Below are positions 25,245 to 38,810 of a stretch of 64,000 nt of DNA, piece by piece. The notes beneath the pieces were generated by a model. The model had not been told where the DNA came from. It made no database searches and was given only the letters and a program-made list of their open reading frames with translations. The position numbers and the translations under genes were made by a program. Each line of letters starts with the position of its first letter. The first letter of the stretch is position 1. This stretch comes from Psococerastis gibbosa. Taxonomy: Eukaryota > Arthropoda > Insecta > Psocodea > Psocidae. The stretch is from assembly GCA_963971405.1 (NCBI GenBank), contig OZ020491.1, positions 34,771,019-34,835,018 of the forward strand. The letters are read 5' to 3'.

Positions 25245-28200
25245 AATACATTGAGCCAAAATAAGCAAAATTAAGACACCTATATCTTTTTAAAACCTTT
25301 AAAAAAATAAAATAAGTAAATAGCTATTTTTCTTATTCTTGTCGAATGAATTTTTTTTAGCTACATTTACACCGATGAACACGCAGGAGCAATTGCTCAA
25401 TGTTAATTTCAATACAATAAGCCAAAAAAAGCCAAATTAAGACACCCGTGTCATATCAAGACCTTTAAAAAAAATAAAATAAGTAAATAGCTATTTTTCG
25501 TATTCTTGTCCAATGAATTTTTTTTAGCAACATTTAAACCGATGAACACGCAGGAGCATTTGCTTAATGTCAAGTACAATACATTGAGCCAATATAAGCA
25601 AACTTAAGACACCTATATCTTTTTAAGACCTTTAAAAAAAATAAAATAAGTAAATAGCTATTTTTCTAATTCTTGTCGAATGAATTTTTTTTAGCTACAT
25701 TTACACCGATGAACACGCACGAGCAATTGGTTAATGTTAAGTGCAATACAGTGAGTCAAAATAAGCAAAATTAAGACACCCTTATCATATCAAGACCTTT
25801 AAAAAAATAAAATAAGTAAATAGCTATTTTTTTTATTCTTGTCGAATGAATTTTTTTTAGCAACATTTAAACCGATGAACACGCAGGAGCAATTGCTCAA
25901 TATTAACTACAATACAGTGAGCCAAAATAAGCCAATTTAAGACACCCGTGTCATATCAAGACCTTTAAAAAAAATAAAATAAGTAAATAGCTATTTTTCT
26001 TATTCTTGTCGAATGAATTTTTTTTAGGTACATTTACACCGATGAACACGCAGGAACAATTGCTCAATGTTGAATACAATACAGTGAGCCAAAGTAAGCA
26101 AAATTAAGACACCCTTATCATATCAAGACCTTTTGAAAAATAAAATAAGTAAATAGCTATTTTTCTTATTCTTGTCGAATGAATTTTTTTTAGCTACATT
26201 TACACCGATGAACACGCACAAACAATTGCTCAATGTTAAGTACAATACATTGAGCCAAAATAAGCAAAATTAAGACACCTATATCTTTTTAAAACCTTTA
26301 AAAAAAATAAAATAAGTAAATAGCTATTTTTCTTATTCTTGTCGAATGAATTTTTTTTAGCTACATTTACACCGATGAACACGCAGGAGCAATTGCTCAA
26401 TGTTAAGTACAATACAGTGAGCCAAAATAAGCAAAATTAAGACACCTATATCTTTTTAAGACCTTTAAAAAAATAAAATAAGTAAATAGCTATTTTTCTA
26501 ATTCTTGTCGAATGAATTTTTTTTAGCTACATTTACACCGATGAACACGCACGAGCAATTGCTTAATGTTAAGTACAATACAATGAGCCAAAATAAGCAA
26601 AATTAAGACACCCTTATCATATCAAGACCTTTAAAAAAATGAAATAAGTAAATAGCTATTTTTTTTATTCTTGTCGAATGAATTTTTTTTAGCTACATTT
26701 ACACCGATGAACACGCAGGAGCAATTGCTCAATGTTAAGTATAATACAATGAGCCAAAATAAGCAAAATTAAGACACCTATATTTTTCTAAAACCTTTAA
26801 AAAAAAAAAAATAAGTAAATAGCTATTTTTCTTATTCTTGTCGAATGAATTTTTTTTAGCTACATTTACACCGATGAACACGCAGGAACAATTGCTCAAT
26901 GTTAATTTCAATACAATGAGCCAAAATAAGCAAAATTAAGACACCCTTATCATATCAAGACCTTTAAAAAAATAAAATAAGTAAATAGCTATTTTTTTTA
27001 TTCTTGTCGAATGAATTTTTTTTAGCAACATTTAAACCGATGAACACGCAGGAGCAATTGCTCAATGTTAATTACAATACAGTGAGCCAAAATAAGCCAA
27101 TTTAAGACACCCGTGTCATATCAAGACCTTTAAAAAAAATAAAATAAGTATATAGCTATTTTTCTTATTCTTGTCGAATGAATTTTTTTTAGCTACATTT
27201 ACACCGATGAACACGCAGGAACAATTGCTCAATGTTAAGTACAATACATTGAGCCAAAATAAGGAAAATTAAGACACCTATATCTTTCTAAAACCTTTAA
27301 AAAAAATAAAATAAGTAAATAGCTATTTTTATTATTCTTGTCGAATGAATTTTTTGTAGCTACATTTACACCGATGAACACGCAAGAGCAATTGCTCAAT
27401 GTTAATTTCAATGCAGTGAGCCAAAATAAGCAAAATTAAGACACCCTTATCATATCAAGACCTTTAAAAAAATAAAATAAGTAAATAGCTATTTTTTTTA
27501 TTCTTGTCGAATGAATTTTTTGTAGCTACATTTACACCGATGAACACGCAGGAGCAAGTGGCCGATGTTAAGTGCAATACAGTGAGCCTAAATAAGCAAA
27601 ATTAAGACACCTATATCTTTTTTAGACCTTTAAAAAAAAAAAATAAGTAAATAGCTATTTTTCTTATTCTTGTCGAATGAATTTTTTTTAGCTACATTTA
27701 CACCGATGAACACGCACAAACAATTGCTCAATGTTAAGTACAATACATTGAGCCAAAATAAGCAAAATTAAGACACCTATATCTTTTTAAAACCTTTAAA
27801 AAAAATAAAATAAGTAAATAGCTATTTTTCTTATTCTTGTCGAATGAATTTTTTTTAGCTACATTTACACCGATGAACACGCAGGAGCAATTGTTCAATG
27901 TTAAGTACAATACAGTGAGCCAAAATAAGCAAAATTAAGACACCTATATCTTTTTAAGACCTTTAAAAAAAATAAAATAAGTATATAGCTATTTTTCTTA
28001 TTCTTGTCGAATGAATTTTTTTTAGCTACATTTACACCGATGAACACGCAGGAGAAATTGCTCAATGTTAATTTTAATACAATGAGCCAAAATAAGCCAA
28101 ATTAAGACACCCGTGTCATATTAAGACCTTTAAAAAAAATAAAATAAGTATATAGCTATTTTTCGTATTCTTGTCGAATGAATTTTTTTTAGCTACATTT

Positions 28201-29907
28201 ACACCGATGAACACGCAGGAGCAATTGCTCAATGTTAAGTACAATACATTGAGCCAAAATAAGCAAAATTAAGACACCTATATCTTTTTAAAACCTTTAA
28301 AAAAAATAAAATAAGTAAATAGCTATTTTTCTTATTCTTGTCGAATGAATTTTTTTTAGCTACATTTACACCGATGAACACGCAGTAGCAATTGCTCAAT
28401 GTTTAGTACAATACAATGAGCCAAAATAAGCAAAATTAAGACACCCTTATCATATCAAGACCTTTAAAAAAAATAAAATAAGTAAATAGCTATTTTTTTT
28501 ATTCTTGTCGAATGAATTTTTTTTAGCAACATTTAAACCGATGAACACGCAGGAGCAAATGCTCAATGTCAAGTACAATACTATGAGCCAAAATAAGCAA
28601 AATTAAGACACCTATATCTTTTTAAAACCTTTAAAAAAATAAAATAAGTAAATAGCTATTTTTCTAATTCTTGTCGTATGAATTTTTTTTAGCTACATCT
28701 ACACCGATGAACACGCAGGAGCAATTGCTCAATGTTAAGTACAATACATTGAGCCAAAATAAGCAAAACTAAGACACCTATATCTTTCTAAAACCTTTAA
28801 AAAAAATAAAATAAGTAAATAGCTATTTTTCTTATTCTTGTCGAATGAATTTTTTTTAGCTACATTTAGACCGATCAACACGCAGGAGCAATTGCTCAAT
28901 GTTAAGTACAATACAATGAGCCAAAATAAGCAAAATTAAGACACCCTTATCATATCAAGACCTTTAAAAAAATAAAATAAATAAATAGCTATTTTTCTTA
29001 TTCTTGTCGAATGAATTTTTGTTAGCTACATTTACACCGATGAACACGCAGGAGCAATTGCTCAATGTTAAGTACAATACAATGAGCCAAAATAAGCCAA
29101 TTTAAGACACCCTTGTCATATCAAGACCTTTAAAAAAAAAAATAAGTATATAGCTATTTTTCGTATTCTTGTCGAATGAATTTTTTGTAGCTACATTTAC
29201 ACCGATGAACACGCAGGAGTAAGTGGCCAATGTTAAGTACAATACAGTGAGCCTAAATAAGCAACATTAAGACACCTATATCTTTTTAAGACCTTTAAAA
29301 AAAATAAAATAAGTAAATAGCTATTTTTCTTATTCTTGTCGAATGAATTTTTTTTAGGTACATTTACACCGATGAACACGCAGGAACAATTGCTCAATGT
29401 TAAGTGCAATACATTGAGCCAAAAAAAGCAAAATTAAGACACCTATATCTTTTTAAAACCTTTAAAAAAAATAAAATAAGTAAATAGCTATTTTTCTTAT
29501 TCTTGTCGAATGAATTTTTTGTAGCTACATTTACACCGATGTACACGCAGGAGCAAGTGGTCAATGTTTAGTACAATACAATGAGCTAAAATAAGCAAAA
29601 TTAAGACACCTATATCTTTTTAAGACCTTTAAAAAAAATAAAATAAGTATATAGCTATTTTTCGTATTCTTGTCGAATGAATTTTTTTTAGCTACATTTA
29701 CACCGATGAACACGCAGGAGCAATTGCTCAATGTTAAGTACAATACAATGAGCCAAAATAAGCAAAATTAAGACACCCTTATCATATCAAGACCTTTAAA
29801 AAAATAAAATAAGTAAATAGCTATTTTTTTTATTCTTGTCGAATGAAATTTTTTTAGCAACATTTAAACCGATGAACACGCAGGAGCAATTGCTCAATAT
29901 TAACTAC

Positions 29908-30016
29908 AATACAATGAGCCAAAATAAGCCAATTTAAACCGATTCTTATCCAATGAATTTTTTTAGCAACATTTAAACCGATGAACACGCAGGAGCAATT
30001 GCTTAATGTCAAGTAC
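29908..30016 (+). repeat. Truncated monomer (~109 bp), TTATCC class
   Basis: Partner of 23,528 at 6,380 bp. Confidence 0.87.
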
Positions 30017-30862
30017 AATACATTGAGCCAAAATAAGCAAAATTAAGACACCTATATCTTTTTAAAACCTTTAAAAAAAATAAAATAAGTAAATAGCTAT
30101 TTTTCTTATTCTTGTCGAATGAATTTTTTTTAGCTACATTTACACCGATGAACACGCAGGAACAATTGCTCAATGTTAAGTACAATACATTGAGCCAAAA
30201 TAAGCAAAATTAAGACACCTATATCTTTCTAAAACCTTTAAAAAAAATAAAATAAGTAAATAGCTATTTTTTTTATTCTTGTCGAATGAATTTTTTTTAG
30301 CAACATTTAAACCGATGAACACGCAGGAGCAATTGCTCAATGTTAATTACAATACAGTGAGCCAAAATAAGCCAATTTAAGACACCCGTGTCATATCAAG
30401 ACCTTTAAAAAAAATAAAATAAGTATATAGCTATTTTTCTTATTCTTGTCGAATGAATTTTTTTTAGCTACATTTACACCGATGAACACGCAGGAACAAT
30501 TGCTCAATGTTAAGTACAATACATTGAGCCAAAATAAGCAAAATTAAGACACCTATATCTTTCTAAAACCTTTAAAAAAAATAAAATAAGTAAATAGCTA
30601 TTTTTATTATTCTTGTCGAATGAATTTTTTGTAGCTACATTTACACCGATGAACACGCAAGAGCAATTGCTCAATGTAAATTTCAATGCAGTGAGCCAAA
30701 ATAAGCAAAATTAAGACACCCTTATCATATCAAGACCTTTAAAAAAATAAAATAAGTAAATAGCTATTTTTTTTATTCTTGTCGAATGAATTTTTTGTAG
30801 CTACATTTACACCGATGAACACGCAGGAGCAAGTGGCCGATGTTAAGTGCAATACAGTGAGC

Positions 30863-33634
30863 CTAAATAAGCAAAATTAAGACACCTATATCTTTTTTAG
30901 ACCTTTAAAAAAAATAAAATAAGTAAATAGCTATTTTTCTTATTCTTGTCGAATGAATTTTTTTTAGCTACATTTACACCGATGAACACGCAGGAGCAAT
31001 TGCTCAATGTCAAGTGCAATACATTGAGCCAAAAAAAGCAAAATTAAGACACCTATATCTTTTTAAAACCTTTAAAAAAATAAAATAAGTAAATAGCTAT
31101 TTTTCTAATTCTTGTCGAATGATTTTTTTTAGCTACATTTACACAGATGAACACGCAGGAGCAATTGCACAATGTTAATTACAATACAGTGAGCCATAAT
31201 AAGCCAAATTAAGACACCCGTGTCATATCAAGACCTTTAAAAAAAAAAAAATAAGTAAATAGCTATTTTTCTAATTCTTGTCGAATGAATTTTTTTTAGC
31301 TACATTTACACCGATGAACACGCACGAGCAATTGCTTAATGTTAAGTACAATACAATGAGCCAAAATAAGCAAAATTAAGACACCCTTATCATATCAAGA
31401 CCTTTAAAAAAATAAAATAAGTAAATAGCTATTTTTTTATTCTTGTCGAATGAATTTTTTTTAGCAACATTTAAACCGATGAACACGCAGGAGCAATTGC
31501 TCAATATTAACTACAATACAATGAGCCAAAATAAGCCAATTTAAACCGATTCTTGTCCAATGAATTTTTTTTAGCAACATTTAAACCGATGAACACGCAG
31601 GAGCAATTGCTTAATGTCAAGTACAATACATTGAGCCAAAATAAGCAAAATTAAGACACCTATATCTTTTTAAAACCTTTAAAAAAATAAAATAAGTAAA
31701 TAGCTATTTTTCTTATTCTTGTCGAATGAATTTTTTTTAGCTACATTTACACCGATGAACACGCAGGAGCAATTGCTCAATGTTAATTTCAATACAATAA
31801 GCCAAAAAAAGCCAAATTAAGACACCCGTGTCATATCAAGACCTTTAAAAAAAATAAAATAAGTAAATAGCTATTTTTCGTATTCTTGTCCAATGAATTT
31901 TTTTTAGCAACATTTAAACCGATGAACACGCAGGAGCATTTGCTTAATGTCAAGTACAATACATTGAGCCAATATAAGCAAACTTAAGACACCTATATCT
32001 TTTTAAGACCTTTAAAAAAAATAAAATAAGTAAATAGCTATTTTTCTAATTCTTGTCGAATGAATTTTTTTTAGCTACATTTACACCGATGAACACGCAC
32101 GAGCAATTGGTTAATGTTAAGTGCAATACAGTGAGTCAAAATAAGCAAAATTAAGACACCCTTATCATATCAAGACCTTTAAAAAAATAAAATAAGTAAA
32201 TAGCTATTTTTTTTATTCTTGTCGAATGAATTTTTTTTAGCAACATTTAAACCGATGAACACGCAGGAGCAATTGCTCAATATTAACTACAATACAGTGA
32301 GCCAAAATAAGCCAATTTAAGACACCCGTGTCATATCAAGACCTTTAAAAAAAATAAAATAAGTAAATAGCTATTTTTCTTATTCTTGTCGAATGAATTT
32401 TTTTTAGGTACATTTACACCGATGAACACGCAGGAACAATTGCTCAATGTTGAATACAATACAGTGAGCCAAAGTAAGCAAAATTAAGACACCCTTATCA
32501 TATCAAGACCTTTTGAAAAATAAAATAAGTAAATAGCTATTTTTCTTATTCTTGTCGAATGAATTTTTTTTAGCTACATTTACACCGATGAACACGCACA
32601 AACAATTGCTCAATGTTAAGTACAATACATTGAGCCAAAATAAGCAAAATTAAGACACCTATATCTTTTTAAAACCTTTAAAAAAAATAAAATAAGTAAA
32701 TAGCTATTTTTCTTATTCTTGTCGAATGAATTTTTTTTAGCTACATTTACACCGATGAACACGCAGGAGCAATTGCTCAATGTTAAGTACAATACAGTGA
32801 GCCAAAATAAGCAAAATTAAGACACCTATATCTTTTTAAGACCTTTAAAAAAATAAAATAAGTAAATAGCTATTTTTCTAATTCTTGTCGAATGAATTTT
32901 TTTTAGCTACATTTACACCGATGAACACGCACGAGCAATTGCTTAATGTTAAGTACAATACAATGAGCCAAAATAAGCAAAATTAAGACACCCTTATCAT
33001 ATCAAGACCTTTAAAAAAATGAAATAAGTAAATAGCTATTTTTTTTATTCTTGTCGAATGAATTTTTTTTAGCTACATTTACACCGATGAACACGCAGGA
33101 GCAATTGCTCAATGTTAAGTATAATACAATGAGCCAAAATAAGCAAAATTAAGACACCTATATTTTTCTAAAACCTTTAAAAAAAAAAAAATAAGTAAAT
33201 AGCTATTTTTCTTATTCTTGTCGAATGAATTTTTTTTAGCTACATTTACACCGATGAACACGCAGGAACAATTGCTCAATGTTAATTTCAATACAATGAG
33301 CCAAAATAAGCAAAATTAAGACACCCTTATCATATCAAGACCTTTAAAAAAATAAAATAAGTAAATAGCTATTTTTTTTATTCTTGTCGAATGAATTTTT
33401 TTTAGCAACATTTAAACCGATGAACACGCAGGAGCAATTGCTCAATGTTAACTACAATACTATGAGCCAAAATAAGCCAATTTAAGACACCCGTGTCATA
33501 TCAAGACTTTTAAAAAAAATAAAATAAGTATATAGCTATTTTTCGTATTCTTGCCGAATGAATTTTTTGTAGCTACATTTACACCGATGAACACGCAGGA
33601 GCAAGTGGCCGATGTTAAGTACAATACAGTGTAC
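30863..33634 (+). repeat. 17-monomer duplication, copy 1 (2,772 bp)
   Basis: Offset 2,772 bp: CACAGATG 31,141/33,913, truncated monomers 31,543/34,315, GTCCAATG 31,888/34,660, GTGGCC 30,833/33,605. 16 full plus one short monomer. It lies inside the second 6,380-bp copy. Confidence 0.85.
31515..31624 (+). repeat. Truncated monomer (110 bp), TTGTCC class
   Basis: Partner of 25,135 at 6,380 bp. Confidence 0.87.
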
Positions 33635-36406
33635 CTAAATAAGCAAAATTAAGACACCTATATCTTTTTTAGACCTTTAAAAAAAATAAAATAAGTAAAT
33701 AGCTATTTTTCTTATTCTTGTCGAATGAATTTTTTTTAGCTACATTTACACCGATGAACACGCAGGCGCAATTGCTCAATGTCAAGTGCAATACATTGAG
33801 CCAAAAAAAGCAAAATTAAGACACCTATATCTTTTTAAAACCTTTAAAAAAATAAAATAAGTAAATAGCTATTTTTCTAATTCTTGTCGAATGATTTTTT
33901 TTAGCTACATTTACACAGATGAACACGCAGGAGCAATTGCACAATGTTAATTACAATACAGTGAGCCATAATAAGCCAAATTAAGACACCCGTGTCATAT
34001 CAAGACCTTTAAAAAAAAAAAAATAAGTAAATAGCTATTTTTCTAATTCTTGTCGAATGAATTTTTTTTAGCTACATTTACACCGATGAACACGCACGAG
34101 CAATTGCTTAATGTTAAGTACAATACAATGAGCCAAAATAAGCAAAATTAAGACACCCTTATCATATCAAGACCTTTAAAAAAATAAAATAAGTAAATAG
34201 CTATTTTTTTATTCTTGTCGAATGAATTTTTTTTAGCAACATTTAAACCGATGAACACGCAGGAGCAATTGCTCAATATTAACTACAATACAATGAGCCA
34301 AAATAAGCCAATTTAAACCGATTCTTGTCCAATGAATTTTTTTTAGCAACATTTAAACCGATGAACACGCAGGAGCAATTGCTTAATGTCAAGTACAATA
34401 CATTGAGCCAAAATAAGCAAAATTAAGACACCTATATCTTTTTAAAACCTTTAAAAAAATAAAATAAGTAAATAGCTATTTTTCTTATTCTTGTCGAATG
34501 AATTTTTTTTAGCTACATTTACACCGATGAACACGCAGGAGCAATTGCTCAATGTTAATTTCAATACAATAAGCCAAAAAAAGCCAAATTAAGACACCCG
34601 TGTCATATCAAGACCTTTAAAAAAAATAAAATAAGTAAATAGCTATTTTTCGTATTCTTGTCCAATGAATTTTTTTTAGCAACATTTAAACCGATGAACA
34701 CGCAGGAGCATTTGCTTAATGTCAAGTACAATACATTGAGCCAATATAAGCAAACTTAAGACACCTATATCTTTTTAAGACCTTTAAAAAAAATAAAATA
34801 AGTAAATAGCTATTTTTCTAATTCTTGTCGAATGAATTTTTTTTAGCTACATTTACACCGATGAACACGCACGAGCAATTGGTTAATGTTAAGTGCAATA
34901 CAGTGAGTCAAAATAAGCAAAATTAAGACACCCTTATCATATCAAGACCTTTAAAAAAATAAAATAAGTAAATAGCTATTTTTTTTATTCTTGTCGAATG
35001 AATTTTTTTTAGCAACATTTAAACCGATGAACACGCAGGAGCAATTGCTCAATATTAACTACAATACAGTGAGCCAAAATAAGCCAATTTAAGACACCCG
35101 TGTCATATCAAGACCTTTAAAAAAAATAAAATAAGTAAATAGCTATTTTTCTTATTCTTGTCGAATGAATTTTTTTTAGGTACATTTACACCGATGAACA
35201 CGCAGGAACAATTGCTCAATGTTGAATACAATACAGTGAGCCAAAGTAAGCAAAATTAAGACACCCTTATCATATCAAGACCTTTTGAAAAATAAAATAA
35301 GTAAATAGCTATTTTTCTTATTCTTGTCGAATGAATTTTTTTTAGCTACATTTACACCGATGAACACGCACAAACAATTGCTCAATGTTAAGTACAATAC
35401 ATTGAGCCAAAATAAGCAAAATTAAGACACCTATATCTTTTTAAAACCTTTAAAAAAAATAAAATAAGTAAATAGCTATTTTTCTTATTCTTGTCGAATG
35501 AATTTTTTTTAGCTACATTTACACCGATGAACACGCAGGAGCAATTGCTCAATGTTAAGTACAATACAGTGAGCCAAAATAAGCAAAATTAAGACACCTA
35601 TATCTTTTTAAGACCTTTAAAAAAATAAAATAAGTAAATAGCTATTTTTCTAATTCTTGTCGAATGAATTTTTTTTAGCTACATTTACACCGATGAACAC
35701 GCACGAGCAATTGCTTAATGTTAAGTACAATACAATGAGCCAAAATAAGCAAAATTAAGACACCCTTATCATATCAAGACCTTTAAAAAAATGAAATAAG
35801 TAAATAGCTATTTTTTTTATTCTTGTCGAATGAATTTTTTTTAGCTACATTTACACCGATGAACACGCAGGAGCAATTGCTCAATGTTAAGTATAATACA
35901 ATGAGCCAAAATAAGCAAAATTAAGACACCTATATTTTTCTAAAACCTTTAAAAAAAAAAAAATAAGTAAATAGCTATTTTTCTTATTCTTGTCGAATGA
36001 ATTTTTTTTAGCTACATTTACACCGATGAACACGCAGGAACAATTGCTCAATGTTAATTTCAATACAATGAGCCAAAATAAGCAAAATTAAGACACCCTT
36101 ATCATATCAAGACCTTTAAAAAAATAAAATAAGTAAATAGCTATTTTTTTTATTCTTGTCGAATGAATTTTTTTTAGCAACATTTAAACCGATGAACACG
36201 CAGGAGCAATTGCTCAATGTTAACTACAATACTATGAGCCAAAATAAGCCAATTTAAGACACCCGTGTCATATCAAGACTTTTAAAAAAAATAAAATAAG
36301 TATATAGCTATTTTTCGTATTCTTGCCGAATGAATTTTTTGTAGCTACATTTACACCGATGAACACGCAGGAGCAAGTGGCCGATGTTAAGTACAATACA
36401 GTGTAC
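33635..36406 (+). repeat. 17-monomer duplication, copy 2 (2,772 bp)
   Basis: It inherits the 13-A run (about 34,010) from the 31.2 kb copy. It shares GCAGGCGCAATTG (about 33,766) and GTGTACC with the partial third copy. AACTACAATACTATG at 33,452 is repeated at 36,224. Confidence 0.85.
34287..34396 (+). repeat. Truncated monomer (110 bp), TTGTCC class, last in window
   Basis: Partner of 31,515 at 2,772 bp. No further copy is seen to the right. Confidence 0.87.
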
Positions 36407-36755
36407 CTAAATAAGCAAAATTAAGACACCTATATCTTTTTTAGACCTTTAAAAAAAATAAAATAAGTAAATAGCTATTTTTCTTATTCTTGTCGAATGA
36501 ATTTTTTTTAGCTACATTTACACCGATGAACACGCAGGCGCAATTGCTCAATGTCAAGTGCAATACATTGAGCCAAAAAAAGCAAAATTAAGACACCTAT
36601 ATCTTTTTAAAACCTTTAAAAAAATAAAATAAGTAAATAGCTATTTTTCTAATTCTTGTCGAATGATTTTTTTTTAGCTACATTTACACAGATGAACACG
36701 CAGGAGCAATTGCACAATGTTAATTACAATACAGTGAGCCATAATAAGCCAAATT
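36407..36755 (+). repeat. 17-monomer duplication, partial third copy
   Basis: It continues at the same offset, with GCAGGCGCAATTG at about 36,536 and CACAGATG at 36,686 (one extra T gives 2,773). It ends at the unique AAGACTTCCGTG near 36,758, where the usual GACACCCGTG is altered. Confidence 0.8.
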
Positions 36756-38774
36756 AAGACTTCCGTGTCATATCAAGACCTTTAAAAAAATTAAATAAGT
36801 AAATAGCTATTTTTTTTATTCTTGTCGAATGAATTTTTTTTAGCAACATTTAAACCGATGAACACGCAGGAGCAATTGCTCAATGTCAAGTACGATACAA
36901 TGAGCCTAAATAAGCAAAATTAAGACACCTATATCTTTTTAAGACCTTTAAAAAAAATTAAATAAGTAAATAGCTATTTTTCTAATTCTTGTCGAATGAA
37001 TTTTTTTTAGCTACATTTACACCGATGAACACGCACGAGCAATTGCTTAATGTTAAGTACAATACAATGAGCCATAATAAGCAAAATTAAGACACCCTTA
37101 TCATATCAAGACCTTTAAAAAAATAAAATAAGTAAATAGCTATTTTTTTTATTCTTGTCGAATGAATTTTTTTTAGCTACATTTACACCGATGAACACGC
37201 AGGAGAAATTGCTCAATGTTAATTTTAATACAATGAGCCAAAATAAGCCAAATTAAGACACCCGTGTCATATCAAGACCTTTAAAAAAAATAAAATAAGT
37301 ATATAGCTATTTTTCGTATTCTTGTCGAATGAATTTTTTTTAGCTACATTTACACCGATGAACACGCAGGAGCAATTGCTCAATGTTAAATTCAATACAG
37401 TGAGCCAAAGTAAGCAAAATTAAGACACCCTTATCATATCAAGACCTTTTGAAAAATAAAATAAGTAAATAGCTATTTTTCTTATTCTTGTCGAATGAAT
37501 TTTTTTTAGCTACATTTACACCGATGAACACGCACAAACAATTGCTCAATGTTAAGTACAATACATTGAGCCAAAATAAGCAAAATTAAGACACCTATAT
37601 CTTTTTAAAACCTTTAAAAAAAATAAAATAAGTAAATAGCTATTTTTCTTATTCTTGTCGAATGAATTTTTTTTAGCTACATTTACACCGATGAACACGC
37701 AGGAGCAATTGCTCAATGTTTAGTACAATACAATGAGCCAAAATAAGCAAAATTAAGACACCCTTATCATATCAAGACCTTTAAAAAAAATAAAATAAGT
37801 AAATAGCTATTTTTTTTTATTCTTGTCGAATGAATTTTTTTTAGCAACATTTAAACCGATGAACACGCAGGAGCAAATGCTCAATGTCAAGTACAATACG
37901 ATGAGCCAAAATAAGCAAAATTAAGACACCTATATTTTTTTAAAACCTTTAAAAAAATAAAATAAGTAAATAGCTATTTTTTTAATTCTTGTCGTATGAA
38001 TTTTTTTTAGCTACATCTACACCGATGAACACGCAGGAGCAATTGCTCAATGTTAAGTACAATACATTGAGCCAAAATAAGCAAAACTAAGACACCTATA
38101 TCTTTCTAAAACCTTTAAAAAAAATAAAATAAGTAAATAGCTATTTTTCTTATTCTTGTCGAATGAATTTTTTTAGCTACATTTACACCGATGAACACGC
38201 AGGAGCAATTGCTCAATGTTAAGTACAATACAATGAGCCAAAATAAGCAAAATTAAGACACCGTTATCATATCAAGACCTTTAAAAAAATAAAATAAGTA
38301 AATAGCTATTTTTCTTATTCTTGTCGAATGAATTTTTTTTAGCTACATTTACACCGATGAACACGCAGCAGCAATTGCTCAATGTTAAGTACAATACAAT
38401 GAGCCAAAATAAGCCAATTTAAGACACCCTTGTCATATCAAGACCTTTAAAAAAAAAAATAAGTATATAGCTATTTTTCGTATTCTTGCCGAATGAATTT
38501 TTTGTAGCTACATTTACACCGATGAACACGCAGGGGCAAGTGGCCAATGTTAAGTACAATACAGTGAGCCTAAATAAGCAACATTAAGACACCTATATCT
38601 TTTTAAGATCTTTAAAAAAAATAAAATAAGTAAATAGCTATTTTTCTTATTCTTGTCGAATGAATTTTTTTTAGGTACATTTACACCGATGAACACGCAG
38701 GAACAATTGCTCAATGTTAAGTGCAATACATTGAGCCAAAAAAAGCAAAATTAAGACACCTATATCTTTTTAAA
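36756..38774 (+). repeat. Transition stretch between the two array zones
   Basis: Twelve monomers. The first part carries AAAAAAATTAAATAAG variants and resembles the stretch after 47,280; the later part (GTTTAGTAC, GAGCAAATGCTC, TCGTATG, CATCTACACC, then GTGGCC at 38,540) resembles one half of the 5,718-bp HOR (for example 10,250-11,200) with scattered differences. It is the last place where left-zone modules are seen as a long series. Confidence 0.72.
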
Positions 38775-38810
38775 ACCTTTAAAAAAAATAAAATAAGTAA
38801 ATAGCTATTT

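Larger units (their letters stand above)
20592..26971 (+). repeat. 39-monomer duplication, copy 1 (6,380 bp)
   Basis: Offset 6,380 bp is seen for truncated monomers 23,556/29,936 and 25,163/31,543, CACAGATG 24,761/31,141, GTGGCC 24,453/30,833, the rare AAGGAAAATT 20,882/27,262, and CCGATCAAC 22,496/28,876. 37 full plus two short monomers. The left boundary is a hybrid point near 20,590, where upstream text differs (CTTTCTAAAACC versus TCATATCAAGACC). It overlaps the 3,275-bp duplication. Confidence 0.87.
26972..33351 (+). repeat. 39-monomer duplication, copy 2 (6,380 bp)
   Basis: Nearly identical to copy 1. A clear private change is the 13-A run at about 31,238-31,251, where copy 1 reads an A run with a T inside. 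The match to copy 1 ends at 33,452 (AACTACAATACTATG here, AATTACAATACAGTG at 27,072). Confidence 0.87.
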
